The notes beneath the pieces were generated by a model. It saw only the letters and a program-made list of their open reading frames with translations, made no database searches and was not told where the DNA came from. A DNA stretch of 64,000 nt, taken from contig NC_067204.1 in the NCBI RefSeq assembly GCF_026262505.1, forward strand, positions 13,534,522 to 13,598,521, in the 5' to 3' direction. This document shows, one piece after another, positions 29,741 to 39,122 of this stretch. This DNA comes from Trichomonas vaginalis G3 (taxonomy: Eukaryota > Parabasalia > Trichomonadida > Trichomonadidae). The position numbers and the translations under genes are program-made. Numbering within the stretch: the stretch's first letter is position 1; every line of letters starts with the position of its first letter.

Positions 29741-30127
29741 ATGTTTGCGGTAATTGGTAGTAACAATCTATTATTTTCACTGGAGATGCCATCAATTGAT
29801 CCATCAGCTGCAGATAAAATGTATCAATATCAGTTTATGCTTTATTCTTCTCTTGATGCACTTGATTTTTCAGACCCTACTGCGTTTCATGAATGTATCG
29901 ATACTGTAGATTCAAACAATATTAGTGCATATGTCACTGCAGGGAAAACAGTCTTTCTTCTCGTTCATCCAAGAAAGAAATCTGATTCAATCAAAAAATT
30001 CTTTAAACATGTACACAAAGCTTACACTGAGCTTCTTATGAATCCTTTCTATCAGGTTGGGTCTATAATTGAAAATGAAAAATTCAAAAATACTGTGCTT
30101 GAGTGTTCAAACCTTATCACTGGCTAA
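29741..30127 (+). CDS. TRAPPC2: TRAPP complex subunit 2 (sedlin, Trs20)
   Basis: The 128-residue protein matches sedlin along its length: an N-terminal MFAVIGSNNLLFSLEMP strand, then AYVTAGKTVFLLVH, DSIKKFFKHVHKAYTELLMNPFY and FKNTVLE. Human TRAPPC2 has the equivalent VTAG, KNFF and MNPFY landmarks. The longin-like fold is a core part of the TRAPP tether/exchange factor that acts on Rab1-type GTPases in ER-Golgi traffic. The ATG at 29,741 gives the right family length; TCAAAATAAT about 20 bases upstream is a possible initiator. Confidence 0.92.
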   Translation: MFAVIGSNNLLFSLEMPSIDPSAADKMYQYQFMLYSSLDALDFSDPTAFHECIDTVDSNNISAYVTAGKTVFLLVHPRKKSDSIKKFFKHVHKAYTELLMNPFYQVGSIIENEKFKNTVLECSNLITG

Positions 30128-30858
30128 AAACAGTTACATTACTCATTCTTATTTAATTCAACTCAGATAATTAGGATAAATGATGTTTAGTTGTTAGATT
30201 TTTTTCTTTTATAGAATAAAATAAGGATTCGATGTATAAGCATCAAGATTTATGTTAATTACTCAATTATAGAATTATATATCTATTGTTGCTTAGATAT
30301 ACTCATGTCAGAAAAGGAATTTTATTTTAGCCAAGGGAAATATTGAAGAAAAAGAGAATTAACATAAAGAGTATCGTATTACATCTTTTGTATATTGAGG
30401 TAATACAAGTAAATGAGATGCAATTGCTTATAATAGAGAATTGACAATTAGAATTTTTGTCGGAAATGAAAAATCACGGATGTGTTGCTCTAGTTTTCTG
30501 CAATCTTAAAAGGATGTGCATTCCATAAGTTTGAAAAATGCTTTAGTATGTAAAATTGTTCGATGAAATAAGATATTTCTTTTAAAATCCTGTCTTTACT
30601 TACTTGTAATAAAGGAATTTGCTTGACTTGAATGTTTGTTAACTTGGAATAATCAGTTTCTGTATGGAAATAAAAAATTTCGTAAAAGCACGAATATTTT
30701 TACAATTTCTCTCAAAAAAACTTACAAAAACCGTAAATCCCATTCAATACTTTAAGCTCATAAGTGGTCATTAATATTACCTTAAGCACACACATTTTAA
30801 TCGGAAATTTTAAGTTTCAACGCAAGCAAATTTTTTTATCGAAGAAGAAAATTTTCGA
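30128..30858. other. 730-base intergenic region, nothing identified
   Basis: AT-rich, stops in all frames; no tRNA, snRNA or repeat structure recognised by eye. Confidence 0.45.
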
Positions 30859-32100
30859 ATGCGAGGGAAAATTATCAAACCATGGGACTGTCCACCCCTA
30901 AATCCTTCGGTCCAGAAAGTTGTTAAGATCACGGACATGGATAAACCCATAAGCTGGGCAGAACTTGCTCCTTCTATAGAGAGCAAATATCCTGTTCGTT
31001 TTGGTCACACGTTTGGCAAAAATGCACTTATAGAATTCGAATCACACAACATCGCGCTTAAATTTATATCAGATTTTAAATCAAATCAATTTGGCAACTA
31101 TGCATCGATCTCATTTTCACCAATTCCAACGTTAGAGTTACCAGATTATGCCCTCGCTCATCAGAATGCATCCAGAGTTATTTGTCTTCAGATATTAAAA
31201 TTACAGATTTCACTCGGAATTTATGATATTTATGATGAGTGCTCAAACTATGGAACTGTTGAGAAAATCATCTGTTTTGAGAAAAACGGAAAGTTTGCTC
31301 TTGTCCAAATGCATGATGTTAAAGAAGCTGCTCTTGCTTTAGCAAATTTATCAAATTCAAGCCGCTATCTTCCTAATTTTCAGATCAAAATACAGTACTC
31401 ACATAACCAAGACATTATCATCCAGTTTAACAACGCTAAAAGCTTTGATTTTACACATCCGGGCGCAATTGCTCAATTTGATCAACTTCGCCATACAAGT
31501 AGCTCTGAATCCGCCTTCTTCACTCCAGATCACTCAGATCAGATTTCAGAGGTATTTGACTTCTGGCGACCAGTTCCTGTCGATCAACCTTATGCGCAAT
31601 TGATAAAAATCACCGGATTCGATGATTATCGCAACATAGCTGATGGACTTCATAATCTGATCTCTCAGTACGGTCCTGTCAACAAAATTAAAGTTTTTCA
31701 GAACGCAAGGCAAAAATACGCTGTTGTACAAATGGTCAATCCATTCTACGCACGTCTTGTTACGGCCCACCTTCAGAACTGCCCGTATCAGAACGGAAGG
31801 CTCATTTTCTACCATCCGCACTTTATGGACGCAACAAATGACAACGACCACTCGCTGATTACAAAGGACTACTCGGAAGAGGCTGAGGACTTGGATTTGT
31901 CAGACTACGAGTCCATGTGGCCTCCTTCTGAGTTTGTTCAGTGCAATCGAGATTTATCTCAAATGAAGATACCAAATAAAGCAATTCCGATTAAGGAAAT
32001 CAACGGATTTAAGTTTCCGTCTTTACAGGATGCTGTGCAATATATAATGCGTAGACCAGATGTTAGCCCTGATGTTGTTTTGAAATTTACACATATATAA
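30859..32100 (+). CDS. PTB/hnRNP-L-like RNA-binding protein with RRM domains
   Basis: The 413-residue protein has three RRM-like domains: about 20-90 (KVVKITDMD ... GKNALIEFES), about 108-180 (RVICLQILKL ... IYDECSNYGTVEKIICFE ... FALVQM) and about 248-320 (YAQLIKITGFDD ... LISQYGPVNKIKVFQ ... YAVVQM). RNP1 motifs lack most aromatics and RNP2 ends in long hydrophobic strands, as in PTB and hnRNP-L. A fourth partial RRM may follow. Such proteins bind pyrimidine- or CA-rich RNA and affect splicing, stability or translation. With few introns in trichomonads, a 3'-UTR or stability role is more likely. The ATG follows a purine-rich leader with no clear TCA initiator. Confidence 0.8.
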   Translation: MRGKIIKPWDCPPLNPSVQKVVKITDMDKPISWAELAPSIESKYPVRFGHTFGKNALIEFESHNIALKFISDFKSNQFGNYASISFSPIPTLELPDYALAHQNASRVICLQILKLQISLGIYDIYDECSNYGTVEKIICFEKNGKFALVQMHDVKEAALALANLSNSSRYLPNFQIKIQYSHNQDIIIQFNNAKSFDFTHPGAIAQFDQLRHTSSSESAFFTPDHSDQISEVFDFWRPVPVDQPYAQLIKITGFDDYRNIADGLHNLISQYGPVNKIKVFQNARQKYAVVQMVNPFYARLVTAHLQNCPYQNGRLIFYHPHFMDATNDNDHSLITKDYSEEAEDLDLSDYESMWPPSEFVQCNRDLSQMKIPNKAIPIKEINGFKFPSLQDAVQYIMRRPDVSPDVVLKFTHI

Positions 32101-32556
32101 ACTCTCTCTTTCTTTCTTAATTACTAGCTTTTTAACTATATGAAGAATTTTTTGTTTCTGCTTCAAAATGCCAAAGCTTTTTATGAAAAATTTTGGATAT
32201 TAAATTTTTTTTATTCGATTTATTAAAAATTATTCATAGGTTTCAGATCAACACATGTATTATATTCAATTCTACCAAGAGTGAATTAATATAACTCTAT
32301 TAATTAGATTCAATTTGATCGATGCATTTTCTTCATGAATGAAATGCATAAAGCAAGCTCTGACAAAGTTTTTTAAGAATTTTATGCTTATCTTTCTATA
32401 AGAAAAACGCTTTATTTAAGAAAAATTTATTAAAATTTGGTCTAAAATATAATGAAAAGCAACGGAAATGCAATAAAAAACAAATATTTTTATTAAATAA
32501 ACAAATAAGATATCAAATGAAATCCGAATATGTTAAATTAATCAAAAACATAAAAA
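32101..32556. other. Convergent 3' spacer, nothing seen
   Basis: AT-rich spacer between two 3' ends. TAAA words flank both stops. Confidence 0.45.
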
Positions 32557-33873
32557 TTAAGCCTTATTTGAACCTTGGCTCATTGAATCATTAGACAAAC
32601 CAGATCTTGAAGTAGTGTCAAACTTACCTTCAACGCTGTTCTGAACTCTTTCCATAAATCGAGTCAAAACTGTAATTCTATCTTCCATTGTGAACTGAGC
32701 TAGTGTGTGGCTGATAGAAATCTCCTTTCCTGTTTGTTCTTTGGCCCTTGTTGAAGCGGCAGATGTATTTCCTGAGCTTGTCAACATCAATTTCCTTGTT
32801 GCACGTGTTTGCATGAGAGGAACGCCTGGATTCTCACGTTGTGCAACTTCGTATATGACTTCGCCCAAAACTGTGATGAATTCTGCTTCAAGTTGAGATC
32901 TATAAGATAAAACAGTCAAAGTTAGCTCTCTTAAAGCTGCAATCTGCTGTAACTTATGGTCAAGAAGATCCTGTTGTTGTCTAAGTTGAAGATCCATGTC
33001 TTCTGCTTCAGCTTTTCGTTGATTATCTGCCTGTTCATGTTCTTGCTTTGTTTTGAGCGTCATTTCCTTTAATTGAGCACGAGAATTGGCTATTTCCTTC
33101 TGGAGAGCTGCAATTTGCTTTGATTGGTCAGCACTTTCTTCGATTAATTGATCTCTATGTAATTGTTCAATTGTTTCACGGAGTTTAGCATTCTTCTTTT
33201 CGCAATCATCAATTTTGCCAAGGTATTTTTGTCTCATCTCTTCCAAAGACCTTAAATCTGAATCAAGATTATTTCTTCTTTGAATATGCAAAAGAACTGC
33301 TTGATCTGCAGTTGAAATTTGTAGAGCGTAGAATTTGTTCTTTTCGTTCTCTAATTTGATTTCGTTTTCTTGGCGAACACGAGCTTCAGCTTCAATATTA
33401 TCTTGTTTATCCTTTTCGATTTCATCTGCAGTTGTCTTCTTTGATTGTTCGATCTGGTCATCGTAAGATTGGATTCTGTCAAGAATTTTTTGTTTATTTT
33501 GTTCAAATTCCAAAATTACTTGCATTTTCTTTTCTGTTTCTGCGATTTGCTCTAATATGTTATCATTTTCTTTGCTAACATTCTGTTTTGCCTTATCATT
33601 TTCGTCATATAATTCTTTAATTTTGGCTTTTGTTTCTTCTCTGAGCTTTTGGGCTTTATTAATAAGTTCGTTCATGGTTGCTGTTTTAGCATCTATCTCT
33701 TTACGATATTTGGCAATGACTTCGATTGAATCTGCATCATATTTCGCGATTTGCTCGTTCAAATTTTTATTATACGCTTTAAGTTTTTCGATATCCTGTT
33801 CAGCTTCTTTGATAGCATTCTTTTTCAGTCCAATAATGTTTCCAAGATCAACTGGCTTCGACTTGAAGTTCAT
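32557..33873 (-). CDS. Long coiled-coil protein, probably cytoskeletal
   Basis: Of 438 residues, about 10-330 form nearly continuous coiled coil (Glu/Lys/Gln-rich heptads, few Pro or Gly). The last 110 residues are less charged, with a conserved-looking helical stretch (LTVLSYRSQLEAEFITVLGEVIYEVA) and a Ser-rich end. No motor, kinase or membrane segment. Proteins of this shape are common in basal bodies and axonemes, which trichomonads have in abundance, but I cannot name the family. TCACTTTTC on this strand at 33,896-33,904 gives a leader of about 29 bases to the ATG. Confidence 0.8.
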   Translation of the reverse strand: MNFKSKPVDLGNIIGLKKNAIKEAEQDIEKLKAYNKNLNEQIAKYDADSIEVIAKYRKEIDAKTATMNELINKAQKLREETKAKIKELYDENDKAKQNVSKENDNILEQIAETEKKMQVILEFEQNKQKILDRIQSYDDQIEQSKKTTADEIEKDKQDNIEAEARVRQENEIKLENEKNKFYALQISTADQAVLLHIQRRNNLDSDLRSLEEMRQKYLGKIDDCEKKNAKLRETIEQLHRDQLIEESADQSKQIAALQKEIANSRAQLKEMTLKTKQEHEQADNQRKAEAEDMDLQLRQQQDLLDHKLQQIAALRELTLTVLSYRSQLEAEFITVLGEVIYEVAQRENPGVPLMQTRATRKLMLTSSGNTSAASTRAKEQTGKEISISHTLAQFTMEDRITVLTRFMERVQNSVEGKFDTTSRSGLSNDSMSQGSNKA

Positions 33874-34160
33874 TTTAACGAACTATTATCGTCTTGAAAA
33901 GTGACATAATGAAAATTTCTCGCTCATTTTATTTTGAAATCTAGGAGATATGAGCGAGTTTTTCTGATCAATCTAACATTAGTTATGATAGTTGGTCTTT
34001 GATTTAGAATAAAATAAGCTCAAATAATATTGACCGATTATTGACAGAAAAAGAAATTGTGAGGACAATCTTCAATTTTTGGAAAATTGATAAACATGTA
34101 TAGTTATGATTCAGCTCAGATGTCAAAAAGACGAACGGTTTTACAAAAATTTTCCAAAAA

Positions 34161-34170
34161 TCATTATTTT
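34161..34170 (+). promoter_or_regulatory. Initiator-like TCATTATTTT
   Basis: Fits TCA(+1)Py(T/A); the presumed start A at 34,163 lies 11 bases before the ATG of the HAL2-type phosphatase gene. Confidence 0.6.
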
Positions 34171-34173
34171 TAG

Positions 34174-35151
34174 ATGGAATTCGGCAAATGGGCTACTGAA
34201 ATTAACGCAGCAATTGAGATATTAAAGCCTGTTATTGGTATCTCACTTGAAGGCCAAGAAAAATTAAACAAATCAGAAATTGAAACAAAGAAAGATGGAA
34301 CTGTTGTTTCTATCGTCGATTTTGCATGCCAATCAATGGTTATGCATGGACTTAAGAAGCATTTTCCAAACGATTCTGTTCTCGGCGAAGAAGAAATCCA
34401 AAATATTGATGATGAATTCCTTCGTCATGTGAAATCACTCTTACCAGCAGATGTAGATCCAGTTAAAGCATGTTCTGTTGCTGTTCACAGTATCTCTGAT
34501 AAAGATGAGAGATGCTGGGTTATTGATCCAATTGATGGAACATACGGATTCGTTACTGGCGGCAATTACGCTATTGCTATGGCCTTACTTGTCAATCGCC
34601 ATGTTGTTTGTTCAGCAGTTGCATGGCCAAGACATGAAGTCGAAGCAACTGGACTTACACAACTTGAAGGACCAGCAATTTTTGTTGCTTCCGAAGGCTT
34701 TGGTGCTTATGCACTTGATCTCAAAGGCCATTGGGTCAAACTTACAAAACAAGAAAATCCACGCGCTAGATTAATCTACACAAAGCAGAAAGTCGGAAAT
34801 ATCACACAATTATACCAATACGTGAAAGATCATTTAGATATTCATGAAGAATTAACAATGGTCTCCATGACAAAAGGATTTGTTATTGGATCAGGCGGAG
34901 CATGCGCTTACATCAGAGTTCCATGGGGTGCTAATGAAGAACATGTTTGGGACATTGCTCCTTTCGAACTCCTTGTTCGTGAAGCTGGCGGATTCGCTAC
35001 AACAGGAACAGGAGCAGCAATTTCTTATAGAAGCAATGCAAGAGTTGCTGGTTCTCAGGATGGTCTTATTTTCACTAACAAAGATCAGGCTTTCCATGAT
35101 AAAGTTCTCGCTGTTTATCATGAAGCTTTAGACAAATATAGATGGTTCTAA
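34174..35151 (+). CDS. HAL2/BPNT1-type 3'(2'),5'-bisphosphate nucleotidase (inositol monophosphatase superfamily)
   Basis: The 325-residue protein shows the metal-binding set of this superfamily: LGEEE, DPIDGTYGFVTGGNYAIAMAL (residues about 114-134) and EHVWDIAPFELLVREAGGFATT near residue 260. The long insert between GEEE and DPIDGT and the overall size fit HAL2-like nucleotidases better than inositol monophosphatase. The expected reaction is removal of phosphate from PAP or PAPS with Mg2+, an enzyme type inhibited by Li+ and Na+. Short leader, strong initiator, and codon use rich in C-ending codons suggest good expression. The substrate is by family inference only. Confidence 0.88.
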   Translation: MEFGKWATEINAAIEILKPVIGISLEGQEKLNKSEIETKKDGTVVSIVDFACQSMVMHGLKKHFPNDSVLGEEEIQNIDDEFLRHVKSLLPADVDPVKACSVAVHSISDKDERCWVIDPIDGTYGFVTGGNYAIAMALLVNRHVVCSAVAWPRHEVEATGLTQLEGPAIFVASEGFGAYALDLKGHWVKLTKQENPRARLIYTKQKVGNITQLYQYVKDHLDIHEELTMVSMTKGFVIGSGGACAYIRVPWGANEEHVWDIAPFELLVREAGGFATTGTGAAISYRSNARVAGSQDGLIFTNKDQAFHDKVLAVYHEALDKYRWF

Positions 35152-35315
35152 ATATTTGATTTATTTTGAAACTATTATAAACATATTTTTACATCTATAT
35201 GATTATATTGATTCTGTTAACGACAGATATTACTCCAAAATAAAGACATGAAGGAATAAACGAGAACGTAAGCTCGGCATGAGAATGAGAAAAAAAAAAA
35301 ACTTTACAAATTTTA

Positions 35316-37613
35316 ATGAATCAGGGAATTGTTCTGAACTATGAATATATTGGCTCACATATCAAAGATTACATTGAAGAGAATAATCTTTTTAGCACGT
35401 TCGAAGTAGAAGATATCGAATCAATCATGAAATTCGCGAATTAAACACCTAATGACTTCAACTCTCTTCTTGTTCAATCTCATTCAGAAATTTTAGCACG
35501 CAAATTGTATATCTGCACTCGAAATGCAAATATTTCAGTAAACAACTTACAAGATGCCGTTTCAACACTTAAATCAGTTCAAAAGTACATGAAGATGCGA
35601 ATATTCGAAGGAGTTATTGGTTTCTTAGATCAATTACAAAAGGATCAATCCAGTACAACAAATAAAATCGAAAAACTTCAAGCAGATTTAAATCGGATCC
35701 AAAAAGAAAAAGAAAACGTTGAGAAAGAAATGCAAACTCTTCGCTTTCAACTCAAAGAGAAAGAAGGAAACAATTTACCAAAAGAATTTCTTTCGAAAAT
35801 TTCCGAACTTAAAAATTCCAAAAATTTTGATCAAATCTACAAATTCTTTGAAGAAATTTCAGAAAAAGGAAATCAAAAAATGATGCTTAAAGTATGTGAA
35901 GAAGAACTTTGGAAAAAACAAAATCCTGATTATTGTGGTACAAATGTTCTTCATTATGCATCTTCAAAAGGAAATCTGAGGCTTGTTAAACAATTTCACA
36001 TCGTTTGAACAGAAATTTTTTGTAAGGCTTGCTGATTGAAACAATATTTTAAAATTAAGGGCGCACCCGTATGTATGTTTATTTGAGAGGAGGAGGATTA
36101 CCCTCTCAATTTTGAGGGATTCGTTAGTTTATTTTCTCGATGAATATGCAATAAAATTTGATTTTTACCTTATCAATATACTTCATATAATATACACATG
36201 TTCATGTAAAAACTTTTTTCCAAAATCCTCAGGAATTAAGGAATTTTTGAATTTTAAGAATTTTTTTTGAATTTTTTCGAAAAAAAATATTTTCAGAACA
36301 GCCTTAACGGCTAAGATTTAGGAACAATGTTAAGTATCAAAAAGAAAGGAGGTCTGATATAGACAACATATATCGTTGAAGGTTGAAAAAATCTCTAATA
36401 TTTGAGCCCAAAATTTCAAATTTTAATTTTTTGAAAAAAGAGGCCACCCGTATGTACGTTTATTTGAGAGGAGGAGGATTATATTTTTGAAAGGGTGAAA
36501 CATTATGAATATGTTAATTATATAATAATATGTATTATTATAAAAAAGAAAAAATAAAGCACGTTAAAATTTTTCTTTCTTGATTTTTTACAAAATCTAC
36601 TTAGAATTATGCAAAATATGACTAAAGAATTATAAATTTCAAGTTAAATTTTAATTTTGATAAATAATTTAAATTTCAAAATATCAAGTTCAGTTCGACT
36701 ATGTATGTAGTAATTCCTCAATAAAGTGCCAAAACCCTATTAAAATATATGAACATTTTCAACATTTTAATGTTTTTATTTAAAAATTTGATGGAATATG
36801 AGCTTCAAACAATTATTATGTAAATAAAAATAATTAAATATATGTATTTATTCGTATTACAACCGTAATAAGTCGATTCTTCCTTTCTTCTACTGAGTTT
36901 TGAATTTGATTTCGAATTGTAAAGAGATTCAAAGGGAAAATACTAGCGGATAAAAACTACCTCCATGAAAGGGTCATAATGGACTCAAGTTGTATTTTTT
37001 GATATTTTTTGCTTTTCGAGCCTAAATAGGTAGCCAAGATAATGCCTAAAAATAAGGTTCTAAATTCTGAAGTTTACATGATCCTCTCGTGTGCATCCTT
37101 AAATCTCTCATTGAATGTGGCTGTGACAAAGAAATCAACAGCAAATATGGTGGTACAGCTCTTTACTGGGCATCATTTAATGGTAAACTTGAAGTTGTTC
37201 AATTTCTTATCTCAGTTGGAGCTGATAAAGAAGCAATGAATAATAAAGTATATACACCACTCATTGTGGCATCATGTTATGGTAAACTTGAAGTTGTTCA
37301 ATTTCTTATTTCAGTTGGAGCTAATAAAGAAATAAAGGATAATGATGGATCTACTCCACTCATTAAGGCATCATGTTATGGTAAACTCGAAATTGTTAAA
37401 TATCTTATTTCAGTTGGAGCTAATAAAGAAGCAAAGAATAATGATGGATCTACTCCACTCATTAAGGCATCATGTTATGGTAAACTCGAAATTGTTAAAT
37501 ATCTTATTTCAGTTGGAGCTAATAAAGAAGCAAAGAATAATGATGGAAGAACAGCACTTGATTATTCGGGAGGAGCAGTAAGAGAATATTTATTATCAAT
37601 TGCAAGAAAATAA
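35316..37613 (+). pseudogene. Ankyrin-repeat gene broken by a nonsense codon and a 1.1 kb insertion
   Basis: The 5' part starts at ATG 35,316 (MNQGIVLNYEYIGSHIKDY), the usual start of one Trichomonas ankyrin family. A TAA at 35,442 interrupts it in frame where the family has Leu. The same frame then continues (TPNDFNSLLVQSHSEI, a coiled coil at about 35,640-35,770, then VLHYASSKGNLRLVK) to 35,990. The rest of the gene resumes at 37,101 with K-SLIECGCDKEI and four full ankyrin repeats to the stop at 37,613. Removing 35,988-37,100 rejoins the two parts in the same frame as GNLRLVK-SLIECG, which is the normal family sequence. So one gene has suffered a stop and an insertion at a TTAA. Confidence 0.88.
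35990..37098. mobile_element. TTAA-flanked non-coding insertion inside the ankyrin gene
   Basis: The insertion is bounded by TTAA at 35,986-35,989 and 37,099-37,102, the latter restoring the gene. A third TTAA at 36,055-36,058 is followed by GGGCGCAC, and the right end reads GGATGCAC on the opposite strand, so a 1040-base unit (36,059-37,098) with short imperfect terminal inverted repeats seems to sit beside a 65-base TTAA-bounded leftover. Inside, a 36-base word containing TTTATTTGAGAGGAGGAGGA occurs twice (36,066 and 36,444). The right 490 bases recur at 925-1387. There is no reading frame of note. TTAA use suggests the piggyBac or Kolobok superfamilies, as a non-autonomous member. Confidence 0.75.
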
Positions 37614-38474
37614 TTTCTTGATATATCTGGTTATTATCTCTCTATCATTGTTGTAAAAGATAAAGTAAATTTTTTGATGTATGTGTGGGTGTGTTTGTGA
37701 ATAAATTTTTATTCATTAATCTATAGTTATGGCAGATTATTACTATATAGTAAGTTTTTATACTGCAATAGTGTACTAATGTTTCTTATATATAATTCAT
37801 TTCTATGGGGCGTGGAGTGCCCCATAGAAATGAAAGATAAATTCAATAATTCAAAATTATAATAAAGAGATTCTTAAAAGAATTGCTCCCTACGATAGTT
37901 TCATATGGGTATTAAAATTCAAGATCATATTGAAATGTCGAAAATTGCATTATCAAAATTCTACTCTTGAATATGAGAAGATGATGGAAAATAAACCAAT
38001 ATAGACTATAAAAATTAAGGTGTAGTTCTTGATTAGTGTATTCAGATTATAATGTATGAAAGTAAAAAAAGTTTGAATTAAAATCGAAATTAAAGAAATC
38101 CTTAATAGTACGAAGAATAGAAGCATCGTTTATATATAAGAAAATTCGGAAGGAAAGAATAAAATTGGATTTCAACAATTAATCTCAAAGTAGTTTTGGT
38201 ACGTATTGATCGGTGGAATCGTCTGATCATTTAGGAAATCGCGTGTTCAATTAAAAGCTTATCCGTTGAACATCTGAATTATGATTACATAAGAACTAAA
38301 ATGAATTAAACAATGTGGGCTAAAATGGTATATGTGATAGCTTCTCATCTAAAATCCATGATTAATTAATACAAACAAAATGTAATAGAAATTCCGAAAA
38401 TAAGAACCGAAAAGTTAAGATAGTTCTATTTCGGCAACAAGAATATTTTGCCTTAAATTTATATGGTATGATGA
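37614..38474. other. Intergenic with one perfect hairpin
   Basis: AT-rich apart from the palindrome at 37,796-37,834, listed separately. No gene seen. Confidence 0.5.
37796..37834. repeat. Perfect 16-bp inverted repeat with GC-rich tip
   Basis: TTCATTTCTATGGGGC, a 7-base spacer GTGGAGT, then the exact complement. The GC-rich tip GGGGC-GCCCC recalls the dispersed GC-rich repeats at 795-896. It lies about 180 bases 3' of the ankyrin pseudogene. Confidence 0.85.
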
Positions 38475-39122
38475 TTACCATATCTTTCCGGCAAAACCCT
38501 TAAAGTTTCTGAATTTATCCATTGAATTGTTCGATCGTTGATCGGCTGCCGTAGCTTCATTCAGTAAAGGATCTAGTGGACGATTATTCCACAAAAGATT
38601 AAGGTTTAGCAGCTGAATTCCTCCACCTTCTGTAGATTTATTAGATAATTCGTTAATTGGGGGTAAAAGAGTTTGTTGATGATTTTCTGCTACTGGGCTA
38701 TCAGGAGCAGGGATTGTAGGGCTCGGAGGTGAAGGCTCTGAGTTAACTTTAGGAATTGATTGTCGCTTAAAATTGTCTTCTAAGTGTGACCATCTGTTTT
38801 TGATATTAGCTCCAGATCTATTTTTGAAAAACTTTGCAATAATAGTCCACTTACGTCCAAAAATTTGATATTTTTCATACAAAATTTGATCTTCTTGAGG
38901 TGTCCAAGGTCCATTTAAAACACCTGGAGCTAAGTAATTTTGATATCGTTCTCGGCATTGACGCACTGACCGATTTGCCATTTCAGAAGAAATTTGTTTC
39001 CAATTTTGACCATATTTCATCACAAGAAGATGAAGTTTTGCGTCCTCTTCTGGTGTGAATGTTTGCCTGACAAGTGGGCGCGATCTTATTTCTTGATTTA
39101 ATACCATGTTATCACCATCCAT
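38475..39122 (-). CDS. R2R3 Myb DNA-binding protein
   Basis: Of 215 residues, about 20-66 form the first Myb repeat (FTPEEDAKLHLL ... NWKQISSEM ... QCRERYQNYL) and 72-118 the second (GPWTPQEDQILYEKY ... KWTIIAKFF ... ANIKNRWSHL). The first repeat has Phe and Tyr at the first and third Trp positions; the second has all three Trp. The C-terminal 90 residues are Pro/Ser-rich and unstructured. In Trichomonas, Myb proteins bind promoter elements and one contacts the M3 core element. An initiator-like TCAAAAAA lies about 5 bases before the ATG. A nuclear DNA-binding regulator; target unknown. Confidence 0.92.
   Translation of the reverse strand: MDGDNMVLNQEIRSRPLVRQTFTPEEDAKLHLLVMKYGQNWKQISSEMANRSVRQCRERYQNYLAPGVLNGPWTPQEDQILYEKYQIFGRKWTIIAKFFKNRSGANIKNRWSHLEDNFKRQSIPKVNSEPSPPSPTIPAPDSPVAENHQQTLLPPINELSNKSTEGGGIQLLNLNLLWNNRPLDPLLNEATAADQRSNNSMDKFRNFKGFAGKIW

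Noticed and set aside
38200-38280. Possible tRNA T-loop around GTGTTCAATTAAAAGC
   Set aside because: No acceptor or anticodon stem can be formed around it.
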